Source: Halobacterium sp. CBA1132
Lineage (GTDB): Archaea > Halobacteriota > Halobacteria > Halobacteriales > Halobacteriaceae
Direction of reading: 5' to 3'
Assembly: GCF_001485535.1 (NCBI RefSeq)
Contig: NZ_BCMZ01000001.1
Span: 1,054,001 to 1,118,000, forward strand
Length of the DNA: 64,000 nt
The notes under the pieces were generated by a model that was given only the letters and a program-made list of their open reading frames with translations, made no database searches and had not been told where the DNA came from. This document shows positions 7,834 to 15,989 of this stretch, piece after piece. The translations under genes and the position numbers were made by a program. Each line of letters starts with the position of its first letter. Position 1 is the first letter of the stretch.

Positions 7834-8424
7834 ATGGCTGGACAATCGGAGCACACCTTCTCCGAGCAGACCGAGGAGATAATGCAGGCGACATACCGGG
7901 TGCTTTGCGAACACGGCTACGCAGACCTGACGATCAAACGAATCGCGGCCGAGTACGGCAAATCGACGGCCGCAGTCCACTACTACTACGACACGAAAGA
8001 CGAACTGCTGGCGGCGTTCCTCGACTACATTCTGAAGCGATTCGTCGACGCGATACAGGACATCGAGACGACAGACCCCGAGGAACGGCTGAATCACCTC
8101 CTCGACAAGATGCTCGTCGACTCCGAAGGAAATTCGAATCTCTCGGTCGCGCTGCTCGAGATGCGGAGTCAGGCGCCCTACAAAACGGAATTCCGCGACC
8201 GGTTCCGGCAGAACGACGAGTACATCCGGTACGAACTCAAGGCGGTCATCAATCACGGCATCGACGAAGGCGTGTTCAACGACGTCGACGCCAGCCACGC
8301 CACCCGGTCGTTGGCGACGATTGTCGACGGTGCACGAACCCGAGCAGTCGTGTTGGACGACGCCGAAGAACTCGAATCGGCACGTCGGACGGCGAGCGAC
8401 TACGTCGACGCGGTTCTGCTGTGA
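7834..8424 (+). CDS. TetR/AcrR family transcriptional regulator
   Basis: A 196-residue regulator of usual TetR length. The N-terminal helix-turn-helix spans about residues 15-60 (TYRVLCEHGYADLTIKRIAAEYGKST, then the signature HYYYDTKDELLAAFLDYI). The rest is the helical ligand and dimer domain. TetR proteins repress by binding palindromes and leave DNA when an effector binds. Three related palindromes lie upstream of the SDR gene, in its own upstream region, and upstream of the winged-helix gene, suggesting that it controls this cluster and itself. The ligand is unknown; an organic or lipid-like substrate of the SDR would fit. Confidence 0.92.
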   Translation: MAGQSEHTFSEQTEEIMQATYRVLCEHGYADLTIKRIAAEYGKSTAAVHYYYDTKDELLAAFLDYILKRFVDAIQDIETTDPEERLNHLLDKMLVDSEGNSNLSVALLEMRSQAPYKTEFRDRFRQNDEYIRYELKAVINHGIDEGVFNDVDASHATRSLATIVDGARTRAVVLDDAEELESARRTASDYVDAVLL

Positions 8425-8661
8425 GCGCTCCGGCTCAGCCCGTCAAGTAACCCTGTTCTCCGTGAATTCGGGCGGTTTTGACTCCCGTTGTCTACGAGCG
8501 GTTTCGGCCTGTTGGCCGCCCAGTTTGGCGTCCCCGCTGGCGATACGTTGAATCTCCTGCACGGGAGCGCAATACCGAGGACCGCTTCGATTCCCTTCTC
8601 GTGGGCAATGTCGCCCGTCCGGGCGCTGGCGGGCACTGTCGACTGAGCTTTCATCCCCACA
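8425..8661. other. Intergenic stretch, no gene seen
   Basis: About 240 bp between tetR and the operator region of the winged-helix gene. A minus-strand frame exists but has no start context and no recognisable domain, so I do not call it. Confidence 0.4.
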
Positions 8662-8677
8662 AACTAACTAGTTAGTT
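8662..8677. promoter_or_regulatory. Perfect 16-bp palindrome (TetR-type operator)
   Basis: AACTAACTAGTTAGTT is a perfect palindrome 21 bp before the GTG start of the winged-helix gene, overlapping the expected archaeal TATA/BRE region. It fits a repressor site. It shares half-sites with 5923-5940 and resembles 7688-7701. Confidence 0.65.
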
Positions 8678-8698
8678 AGATACGGGCCTTTTGGATAG

Positions 8699-9097
8699 GT
8701 GGATTTGGCTGTAGATGAGCCACCTGAGCCGGACGGCTCAGGTGAAGGACACGTGGACAAGGATTGCTCCTCGCTGGAACTGTTCGACCTACTCAGCGAC
8801 GAGTACGCGCGGGCAATCCTCAAAGCAACGAGTACCCAGACTATGTCCGCGAAAACACTCAGTGAAACGTGCGATGCATCACTTCCGACCGTCTACCGGC
8901 GCGTCGAGCGACTGATCGCGGTAGGCCTACTGGAAGAGATGACGGAGGTCGCCGAGGACGGGCATCACTTCTCGGTCTACGAGGCTCGCCTCGACCACCT
9001 CGTCGTCGACCTCGACGACGGTGTCCTCGACGTCGACGTCACGCAAACTGACGAGAACTTCGCGGACCAGTTCACCGACCTCTGGGAGAGTGTCTAA
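8699..9097 (+). CDS. Winged-helix (ArsR-like) transcriptional regulator
   Basis: A 132-residue protein with a winged helix-turn-helix over about residues 28-95 (LFDLLSDEYARAILKATST, then SAKTLSETCDASLPTVYRRVERLIAVGLLEE), followed by a short acidic tail. The start codon appears to be GTG 8699; the upstream palindrome makes a leaderless or short-leader transcript likely. Only 2 bp separate its stop from the membrane protein gene downstream. This regulator plus small membrane protein pairing is frequent in haloarchaea. The target is unknown. Confidence 0.85.
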   Translation: MDLAVDEPPEPDGSGEGHVDKDCSSLELFDLLSDEYARAILKATSTQTMSAKTLSETCDASLPTVYRRVERLIAVGLLEEMTEVAEDGHHFSVYEARLDHLVVDLDDGVLDVDVTQTDENFADQFTDLWESV

Positions 9098-9099
9098 CC

Positions 9100-9438
9100 A
9101 TGCTACCCCTACCGCTCCAAGCCGGGCTCCCTCCGGGACATACGAAGTACTTGGCGAACATCATCCTCGGCTGCATCGCCGTCGTCCTCGCCACCTACAT
9201 CATCTTCCAGGCGTTCGAGGGCTACCGCCGAAACGATAGCAAGCAGATGTTGCTGCTGGGCGTCGCCCTCACCTGCCTCACGATACTTCCCATCGTCGCG
9301 TCCATCGCGGGAATCCTGTACGTGTTTCTGGAAGGATTCAACGCGGACATCCACCTGCTGTACATTCCGGGGTCCATCCTCCTCGCTCAGATTGTGGGAC
9401 TGAGTACGCTGTGGCGCTCGGTGAAACTCAACCACTGA
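9100..9438 (+). CDS. Small membrane protein (DUF7521-like)
   Basis: A 112-residue protein with three predicted transmembrane helices (about residues 20-41, 50-76 and 85-103) and short polar loops, such as GYRRNDSKQ between helices 1 and 2. It has no catalytic motif. It lies immediately behind the winged-helix regulator and must be co-transcribed with it. The pair may sense a membrane or redox signal, as has been suggested for other membrane-partnered regulators, but nothing in the sequence proves this. Confidence 0.8.
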   Translation: MLPLPLQAGLPPGHTKYLANIILGCIAVVLATYIIFQAFEGYRRNDSKQMLLLGVALTCLTILPIVASIAGILYVFLEGFNADIHLLYIPGSILLAQIVGLSTLWRSVKLNH

Positions 9439-9562
9439 CCTGGTGTCGTCGGCCCGCAAGAGCGGTTCTCGGGGATAGGTTCGTCCTCCGCACTCAACTC
9501 CGAGAAATAGCTGTCATGCCAGCGCACGGCGCCGAGAGTGCCCTCGTCACTCCCGTGACAGT

Positions 9563-10375
9563 CTACTCGAGGAGGCGAAACGAGCAGTCCAGCGGTGGCG
9601 CGCTATGCGTCAACGCCCCCATCGAGACGACATCCGCGCCCGCCGCCGCGTAGTCGGGAACGTCCGCGACGCCGATGCCGCCGCTCGCTTCCACGACCAC
9701 CGAGGAATCGAGACACTCGCGCGCTTCCCCGACAGTTTCTGGCGGTGCGTTGTCCACGAGGACGATGTCGGCACCCGCGTCCGCGGCGCGCGCCGCTTCG
9801 TTCACTGTCTCGACTTCGGCGTCGATGCGCGTCGCGAACGACGCGCGCTCCTGGAACCGTTCGACGGCGTCCTCGAGACCGTACGCGGCGATGTGGTTGT
9901 CCTTCACCATCACCATGTGGCTCGCGTCGAGCCGGTGGGTGTCACCGCCGCCGACGCGGACCGCGCGCTTCTCCACGCCCCGGAGACCGGGGGTCGTCTT
10001 CCGCGTCGCCGCGATTGCTGTATCCTCGTTCACCTCGCAGGCGGCGTCGACGGCGGCTCGCGTCCGTGTGGCGATTCCGGACGCGTGCCCGACGAGGTTC
10101 GTGGCAACGCGCTCGCCGCGCAACACCGTGCGGGTCGCGTCCTCGACGGCGAGGATGACGTCGCCCGCGTCGACGCGCTCCCCAGGTTCGACGCGCAATT
10201 CGACAGGGGTACCGAGCACGTCGAAGACCGCGCTGGCGGCGCCGAGGCCGGCGACGACGCCGTCTTCTTTTGCGACGAGGCGAGCGCGCGCGGTCCCGGG
10301 GAGGTCGTTCGTTACGTCGTCGTGGCCGAGGTCCTCGCGGAGCCAGCGCTCCGCGTCCGCACGCGTTACCGGCAC
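9563..10375 (-). CDS. nadC: Nicotinate-nucleotide pyrophosphorylase (carboxylating)
   Basis: A 270-residue quinolinate phosphoribosyltransferase, the third step of de novo NAD synthesis (quinolinate plus PRPP to nicotinate mononucleotide and CO2). Visible motifs are EDLGHDDVTNDL near the N-terminus, the basic patch ATRKTTPGLRGVEKRAV, HMVMVKDNH, and the C-terminal barrel strands DIVLVDN and EASGGIGV. Length is normal. Its start overlaps the end of nadB by 10 bp, so translation is coupled. It is the last gene of the nadA-nadB-nadC operon. Confidence 0.96.
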   Translation of the reverse strand: MPVTRADAERWLREDLGHDDVTNDLPGTARARLVAKEDGVVAGLGAASAVFDVLGTPVELRVEPGERVDAGDVILAVEDATRTVLRGERVATNLVGHASGIATRTRAAVDAACEVNEDTAIAATRKTTPGLRGVEKRAVRVGGGDTHRLDASHMVMVKDNHIAAYGLEDAVERFQERASFATRIDAEVETVNEAARAADAGADIVLVDNAPPETVGEARECLDSSVVVEASGGIGVADVPDYAAAGADVVSMGALTHSAPPLDCSFRLLE

Positions 10376-11820
10376 GGCACGCCCTCCAGCGCGTGACAGC
10401 CCGCCGGCTCTGCCTCGCGGGCGGCGTGCGCGAACAGGAGGCCGACCGTCGCAGCGTTCCGAAGTTCGGTTACATCGCGCGCTTGTCGCGTCCGCGCGTA
10501 GGCGTCCGTCTCACCCTTCAGCCGGCGGAGCGCCGAACACGCCTGCTCGAGTCCTTCAGGGTCGCGCCGGAGGCCAACGTGCTCGCCGAGTACGCGGTGC
10601 AGGCGCTCGAACTTCCCGTCCACGAAGCCGTCGGGGAGCGCTGGGTCACGCTCCGACCGGGACGGCACCTCGGGTTCGTCGTCGACGACACTGCGACTCG
10701 CGGCATCTCGGCCGGCGCGTCGGCCCCAGACGAGACCTTCGAGGAGGCTCGTGGAGGCGAGGCGGTTCGCACCGTGTACGCCGGTGCGAGAGACCTCGCC
10801 GACCGCGTAGAGTCGGTCGAGGGTCGTGCGGCCTCGGTCGTCGACGTCGACGCCACCGCAGAGGAAGTGTTCGGCGGGCGCGACCGGAATCCTGTCGGGG
10901 TCGAAGCCAGCGTCGAGAACGCGCTCGTGGAGGTGCGGGAAGTCGCCCGCGAAGTCGAGCGGCGTCGTGTCCAGATACACCTCGCCCGTCCGGTCGCGTT
11001 CGTCGGTGACGGCGCGCGCAACGACGTCCCGGGGTGCGAGTTCGGCGTCCGTGTGGACGTCGGGCATGAATCGCTCGCCGTCGCCGTTGCGCAAGAGGGC
11101 GCCGGCGCCGCGGACGGCTTCGCTGACGAGCAGGGGTTCGTCGCCGACCGTCGCGGTCGGGTGGAACTGGACGTACGCAAGGTCGGCGATATCTCCGCCG
11201 GCACGCGCGGCCATCGCGAGACCGTCGCCCGTCGCGGTGTCGGGGTTCGTCGACCGCGGGAAGCACGCACCGACGCCGCCCGTCGCGAGCACGGTGGCGT
11301 CCGCGACGGCCGCTTCCCTCGTGCCGTCGGGCCGGTCGAGGAGCGCGCCGCGGACGCGGCCCTCGTCGGTCAGCAACTCGAGCGCCGCGGTGTCCTCGCG
11401 TATCGTGACGTTCGGGTGGTCGTCGAGGTGCGCGAGGAACGGTGCGAGGACGTGTTTGCCGGTCTCCGCGCCGACGTGTCGGATGCGCGCCTCCGAATGG
11501 GCGGCCTCGCGGCCGTAGTCGTCGGCGAACGGCACGTCGAGTGTGTCGACGAGTACGTCCTCGACGGCGCTGTCGGCTTCCTCGACGAGGACGTCGACGG
11601 CGTGCGGGTCACACTGACCGTCGCCCGCGTCCACGATGTCCGCAGCGAACGCCTCGGGATTACCGCGGGTGACGGCGATGCCGCCCTGCGCCCAGTGTGT
11701 CGTCGTCTCCTCGGGGCGCTGGGCTTTCGTCGCGAGCACCACGTCCGCGCCGCGTTCGGCGGCGGCGAGCGCTGCGCTACACCCCGCAATACCGCTCCCG
11801 AGAACGAGTACCTCCGTCAT
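10366..11820 (-). CDS. nadB: L-aspartate oxidase
   Basis: A 484-residue FAD enzyme that oxidises aspartate to iminoaspartate for NadA. The FAD motif GSGIAGCSAALAA is at residues 7-19. It has the substrate-domain features THWAQGGIAV, QFHPTA, the HFLCGGVDVD motif and the FAD-binding GVHGANRLASTSLLEGLVWG. The ATG at 11820 overlaps the nadA stop by 4 bp; the ORF is open further upstream, but that is nadA sequence in another frame. NadB and NadA act on an unstable intermediate, so coupled expression is useful. Confidence 0.96.
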   Translation of the reverse strand: MTEVLVLGSGIAGCSAALAAAERGADVVLATKAQRPEETTTHWAQGGIAVTRGNPEAFAADIVDAGDGQCDPHAVDVLVEEADSAVEDVLVDTLDVPFADDYGREAAHSEARIRHVGAETGKHVLAPFLAHLDDHPNVTIREDTAALELLTDEGRVRGALLDRPDGTREAAVADATVLATGGVGACFPRSTNPDTATGDGLAMAARAGGDIADLAYVQFHPTATVGDEPLLVSEAVRGAGALLRNGDGERFMPDVHTDAELAPRDVVARAVTDERDRTGEVYLDTTPLDFAGDFPHLHERVLDAGFDPDRIPVAPAEHFLCGGVDVDDRGRTTLDRLYAVGEVSRTGVHGANRLASTSLLEGLVWGRRAGRDAASRSVVDDEPEVPSRSERDPALPDGFVDGKFERLHRVLGEHVGLRRDPEGLEQACSALRRLKGETDAYARTRQARDVTELRNAATVGLLFAHAAREAEPAGCHALEGVPCR

Positions 11821-12926
11821 AGTTCGAGCATGCGGTCGAGGGCGACTTCGGCGCTCGCGGCGACGCCGGGGTCGACGCTGACGACGTTGCGCTCGACGCC
11901 GTCGGCCAGCCCCTCCAGTATCCACGTGAGGTAGTTCGGGTCGACCTGCCGCATCGCGTTGCAGTCCATGCAGGCGTCGCCACAGAGCGCGACGACGTCC
12001 GTCTCGTGCCACCTCTCGAGGTGGTTCACGAGGTGGATTTCAGTACCGACGGCGACTGTCTCGTCGGGGCCGGCGTCCTCGACGGTCTCGGTGATAGTCG
12101 AGGTACTCCCCGATTTGTCGGCGGCGGCGACGACTTCCGGCCGGCACTCGGGGTGGACGATTACCGTCGCGTCCGGGTGGGCGTCGCGGGCGTCCGCGAC
12201 GTGGTCGGTCGTGAAGCGCTCGTGGACCTGACAGTAGCCGTCCCAGAGGACGACGTCGGCGTCCGCGACGTCGCCGTTCGACTCCTCAGCCCACGGGTCG
12301 AACTCGACGACGGTGTCGAGTCCCATCGAGTTCGCGGTGTTGCGCCCGAGGAACTTGTCCGGGAGGAACACCACCGTCTCGCTGCGGTCGAGGGCCCATT
12401 CGAAGGCGTCGTCGGCGTTCGAGGACGTACAGACGAGTCCGCCGTGCTCCGCGCAGAACGCCTTCAGGTCCGCGTAGGAGTTCATGTACGTGACGGGAAT
12501 CGCGTCACCGTCGACGGCGTCCGTGATTCGCTCCCACGCAGCGTCCACTTGGAGGGCTTCGGCCATCCCCGCCATCGGGCAGGAGGCCTCCATCGACGGC
12601 AGGTAGACCGTCTGGTCGTCGTCCGTGAGGAGGTCGGCGCTTTCCGCCATGAATGTCACCCCACAGAAGACGACGTGTTCGGCATCCGACTCGGCGGCGT
12701 ACTCGCTCAACTGGTAGGAGTCACCGATGTAGTCGGCGTGTTCGACGATTTCGCGGCGCTGGTAGTTGTGCCCGAGAACGAGCACGTCGTCGCCGAGCGT
12801 TTCGCGCGCTGCCGCGATTCGTTGTGTGCGCTCTTCCTCTGAGAGACTCCGGTACTCAGACGGGAGCGCTTCAAGATTCCCGTATTTGAACAAACTCAAT
12901 TCACTATCGACTTCTGTTGTCTCCAT
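11817..12926 (-). CDS. nadA: Quinolinate synthase NadA
   Basis: A 369-residue [4Fe-4S] enzyme that condenses iminoaspartate with dihydroxyacetone phosphate to quinolinate. Three Cys in conserved contexts can bind the cluster: VCTSSNA, the HPECRPEV region and GDACMDCNAM. LGHNYQRREIVEHADYIGDS near the N-terminus is typical. I chose METTEVDSEL at 12926: a TATA-like CATATA lies about 25 bp upstream on this strand, giving a leaderless transcript. A Met at 12935 is possible. It is the first gene of the nad operon. Confidence 0.95.
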   Translation of the reverse strand: METTEVDSELSLFKYGNLEALPSEYRSLSEEERTQRIAAARETLGDDVLVLGHNYQRREIVEHADYIGDSYQLSEYAAESDAEHVVFCGVTFMAESADLLTDDDQTVYLPSMEASCPMAGMAEALQVDAAWERITDAVDGDAIPVTYMNSYADLKAFCAEHGGLVCTSSNADDAFEWALDRSETVVFLPDKFLGRNTANSMGLDTVVEFDPWAEESNGDVADADVVLWDGYCQVHERFTTDHVADARDAHPDATVIVHPECRPEVVAAADKSGSTSTITETVEDAGPDETVAVGTEIHLVNHLERWHETDVVALCGDACMDCNAMRQVDPNYLTWILEGLADGVERNVVSVDPGVAASAEVALDRMLEL

Positions 12927-13266
12927 TTGGACCATAGTCAGTCTATATGGTACTAGACTCGTACATAGCCATCTTTGAAAAAGATTTGTCTTCAATATCG
13001 TTACTCAGAGATAATACACTCCGGTTATACTGCATTGGTGGCTGAATCCCGGCTACTATCGACGGCATTCGGGACGCTCACAGTGATGGGTGGTGCCAGC
13101 ACGCCGTCGAAACGTTCGCGTCAACGCTGCGCGAGGACGCGAAAATACCAAATCGCTCCTCGAAGCCCGTGGTGAATCGGCACAGTTGCAGCGAGAGCGG
13201 AGATGGATGTCGCGCGGCAGAGCGGATATCCCAATTTCCTTTAACCGAGCCCGCGTATCGAGCACA
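12927..13266. other. Intergenic region, divergent promoters of nadA and TRAM gene
   Basis: About 340 bp. The left end is A+T rich and holds the nadA promoter. The right end leads into the TRAM gene. In between I see no gene, no strong hairpin and no repeat. Confidence 0.5.
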
Positions 13267-13704
13267 ATGTCTGAGATTCCGGATTCGCTGCGACTACTCT
13301 ACGAAACCACGCTCGAAGAGCGGGATGGACAGTACGTCGTTTCGATTCCGACGGAAGTCGTCGAGGACAGTACACTCACTCCGGAGGACGTCTATCGAGT
13401 TGCACTGCTGAATTCGCCGGCTGACGCCGCAACCGAGAGCGAACCATCGAGTGACACCTCGCGGGCCTCGCCGGCGCCGTCCCAGACCCACGACGCCCAG
13501 TCACCGCCAGTCGAGGAGGGCGAGATTCGGACGGTGACAATCGATACGCTCGGCGACCAGGGAGACGGTATCGCGAAAGTCGAGCGCGGGTTCATCGTCA
13601 TCGTGCCGGGCACCCAACCCGGCGACAAAGCCGAAGTGGAGATCACGGACGTGAAATCCTCGGTGGCGTTCGCGGAACCGGTCAGCGAACCCGAAGTCCG
13701 GTAG
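13267..13704 (+). CDS. TRAM domain protein with N-terminal AbrB-like segment
   Basis: A 145-residue protein. Residues 1-50 (DGQYVVSIPTEVVEDSTLTP) resemble an AbrB/MazE-type beta segment. Residues 52-80 are a Ser/Pro/Glu-rich linker. Residues 84-139 form a TRAM OB-fold (EGEIRTVTIDTLGDQGDGIA, GFIVIVPGTQPGDKAEVEI). TRAM domains bind RNA; small TRAM proteins in archaea can act as RNA chaperones. The ORF is open for 59 codons upstream, but those are basic and unlike haloarchaeal protein, so ATG 13267 is the start. Monocistronic. Confidence 0.88.
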   Translation: MSEIPDSLRLLYETTLEERDGQYVVSIPTEVVEDSTLTPEDVYRVALLNSPADAATESEPSSDTSRASPAPSQTHDAQSPPVEEGEIRTVTIDTLGDQGDGIAKVERGFIVIVPGTQPGDKAEVEITDVKSSVAFAEPVSEPEVR

Positions 13705-13905
13705 CTGGAGGACGCTACTTCGCTGTCACTCCCGGATTCACGACGGGAGCTTTCACCGAGCCACTCACCCGATGTGTGTTGGCCGGCACACTGCAGTCCC
13801 GGGTTTTCGACGACAGAGACCACGATTCTTGAAGTATCGTTGAACGTTCGTCGAAACGACTTAACGACGGGAACTCCTCTAGAAAATCAGAACACGGTAT
13901 TGCAG

Positions 13906-14520
13906 ATGGACCAAGAAAGTTCCCCGGTGGTTCTCGTCGTCGACGACGAGAAGGACCTCGCCGACCTGTTCACCGCGTGGCTGTCCGACGAGTACACGGT
14001 CAGGACCGTCTACAGCGGGCAGGCGGCGCTCGATTCTCTCGACGACTCCATCGACGTCGTGTTGCTGGACCGCCGCATGCCGGACCTCTCGGGAGACGCC
14101 GTACTCACGGAGGTCAGGGAGCGCGGCCTCGACTGCCGGGTGGCGATGGTGACCGCCGTCGACCCGGACTTCGACATCGTGGAGATGGGCTTCGACGCGT
14201 ACCTCACGAAGCCAGTGACGAACGACGACCTCCACGACGTCGTGGAGACGCTGCTGACGCGCAAGCACCACGACACCGCGGTCCAGCAGTACTTCCAGTT
14301 GGTCACGAAGCGCGCCGCGCTGGAGGCGAAGTACGGCGACGACGCCACCAAAGACCCGAAGTACGAGGCGCTGCAGGCCGAAATCGACTCCCTGGAGCAG
14401 GAGGTCGACGCGCTCGCCAGCGAGTTCGACGGCGACGACTTCGAGGTCGCACTCCGTCGCATCGAGCGGGACGCCGGTGAGGACGTCCGCGACGTCGACA
14501 CCGACGGGGGACCGGTCTGA
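13906..14520 (+). CDS. Response regulator with HalX domain
   Basis: A 204-residue protein: a receiver domain (residues 8-120) with acidic pocket Asp13/Asp14, phospho-acceptor Asp55 (LLDRRMPD) and the conserved Lys in LTKPV, then the haloarchaeal HalX domain (about 125-190), which has a coiled-coil-like stretch (EALQAEIDSLEQEVDALASE). It has no DNA-binding domain, so output is likely by protein contact. Its stop overlaps the start of the KaiC-like gene (TGATG), and a histidine kinase follows, making a three-gene signalling operon. Confidence 0.92.
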   Translation: MDQESSPVVLVVDDEKDLADLFTAWLSDEYTVRTVYSGQAALDSLDDSIDVVLLDRRMPDLSGDAVLTEVRERGLDCRVAMVTAVDPDFDIVEMGFDAYLTKPVTNDDLHDVVETLLTRKHHDTAVQQYFQLVTKRAALEAKYGDDATKDPKYEALQAEIDSLEQEVDALASEFDGDDFEVALRRIERDAGEDVRDVDTDGGPV

Positions 14521-15983
14521 TGCCGGGGGTCGAGGACCGGGTCTCGACGGGTATCGACGGCTTGGACACCGTGCTGAACGGCGGGTTCGTTCCGGGTCGG
14601 GCGTACTTGGCGCGCGGCGAACCGGGCAGCGGGAAGACCATCTTCGGCTACCACTACCTGTCGGCGGGCGTCGAGAACGGCGAGACGGTGCTGTACGTGA
14701 ACCTCGAAGAGTCCGTCGAGGACGTGAGGGCGAACGCGGCCGCGGTCGGGTTCGACCTCGACGGCGTGGAGTTTTTGAGTCTCACGCCGGACAGCGAGGT
14801 GTTCACCGAGAGCCAGTCGTACAGTGTTTTCGCGCCCGAGGAGGTGGAGGCGGACCAGTTCAACGAGGCCATCGTCGAGCGCATCGAGGAGTTGGACCCG
14901 GCGCGCATCTTCATCGACCCCATCACGCAGCTCCGATATCTCTCGGGGGACGACTACCAGTTCCGCAAGCAGGTGCTGGCGCTCCAGCAGTTCCTCGGCG
15001 AGCAGGACGGAACCATCCTGTTCACGTCGCAGTCGACGCCGAACAACCCCGACGACGACATCCAGTTCGTCGCGGACGGGACGCTGGACCTCGAACGCAG
15101 CCACGAGGCGCGCACGGTCTCCGTGCCGAAATTCCGCGGGTCGGCGACCCAGAGCGGCGAACACACGTTCCGAATCACCGACTCCGGCGTGAAGGTGTTC
15201 CCGGAGCTACAGCCCGGTGACTACGAGCAGGAGTTCGTCGCTGAATCCGTCTCCGCGGGCGTCCCGGAACTCGACGAACTGCTGCACGGCGGGCTCGAAC
15301 GCGGCACGGTCAGCGTCATCAGCGGGCCGAGCGGCGCGGGCAAGACCACCACTGGCACGCAGTTCATGAAGGAGGCCGCGGGCCGGGGTGAGCGCTCCGT
15401 CGTCTACCTCTTCGAGGAGAGCCGGTCGACGTTCCTCACGCGGTCGGAGGCCGTCGACATCCCCGTCGAGGAGATGATAGAGCGGGGCACGCTCGCCGTC
15501 AGGGAGATGGACCCGCTGGACTTGACCCCACAGGAGTTCGCGAGCATGGTGCGCGAGGAGGTCGAGCAGCGCGACGCCGAAATCGTGATGATAGACGGCA
15601 TCAAGGGGTACAAGCTCGCGCTCGCTGGCGACGACGACACGCTCGTGCGGCGGCTGCACGCGCTCGGTCGCTACCTCAAGAACATGGGCGTGACCGTCGT
15701 CTTCGTCGACGAGGTCGGCCACGTCACGGGTGACTTCCACCCGACCGAAGTGGGCATCAGCTATCTCGCGGACAACATCGTCTTCCTGCGTCACATCGAG
15801 ATCGAGGGGGAGCTCCAGAAGGTCATCGGCGTACTCAAGAAGCGCACCAGCGACTTCGAGCGGACGCTGCGTCGCCTCCAGATAACTGAACACGGCATCA
15901 AGGTCGGCGAACCGCTCACGAACCTCCGCGGCCTCCTGACTGGGACGCCGGAGTTCGTGAACGACGGGGCGTCCGACTCGTAG
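14520..15983 (+). CDS. Double-domain KaiC-like ATPase
   Basis: A 487-residue protein with two RecA/KaiC domains. Domain 1 has Walker A GEPGSGKT (about residues 33-40) and Walker B ARIFIDP. Domain 2 has Walker A GPSGAGKT (about 263-270) and Walker B EIVMIDG. Both look able to bind ATP. In haloarchaea such KaiC-like proteins are found beside HalX regulators and histidine kinases and are presumed signalling ATPases rather than clock parts, since kaiA and kaiB are absent here. Translation is coupled to the upstream regulator by the TGATG overlap. Confidence 0.9.
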   Translation: MPGVEDRVSTGIDGLDTVLNGGFVPGRAYLARGEPGSGKTIFGYHYLSAGVENGETVLYVNLEESVEDVRANAAAVGFDLDGVEFLSLTPDSEVFTESQSYSVFAPEEVEADQFNEAIVERIEELDPARIFIDPITQLRYLSGDDYQFRKQVLALQQFLGEQDGTILFTSQSTPNNPDDDIQFVADGTLDLERSHEARTVSVPKFRGSATQSGEHTFRITDSGVKVFPELQPGDYEQEFVAESVSAGVPELDELLHGGLERGTVSVISGPSGAGKTTTGTQFMKEAAGRGERSVVYLFEESRSTFLTRSEAVDIPVEEMIERGTLAVREMDPLDLTPQEFASMVREEVEQRDAEIVMIDGIKGYKLALAGDDDTLVRRLHALGRYLKNMGVTVVFVDEVGHVTGDFHPTEVGISYLADNIVFLRHIEIEGELQKVIGVLKKRTSDFERTLRRLQITEHGIKVGEPLTNLRGLLTGTPEFVNDGASDS

Positions 15984-15989
15984 CCCCCT

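Noticed and set aside
8400-8660. Minus-strand frame in the tetR/winged-helix gap
   Set aside because: Overlaps the tetR end, basic, no recognisable domain; transposase remnant considered but not supportable.
10270-11934. 554-codon plus-strand frame across nadC/nadB
   Set aside because: Antisense shadow; the opposite strand encodes nadB with all motifs.
14520-15983. Circadian KaiC
   Set aside because: No KaiA or KaiB; haloarchaeal double-domain KaiC relatives are generally linked to signalling, so the name kaiC is not given.
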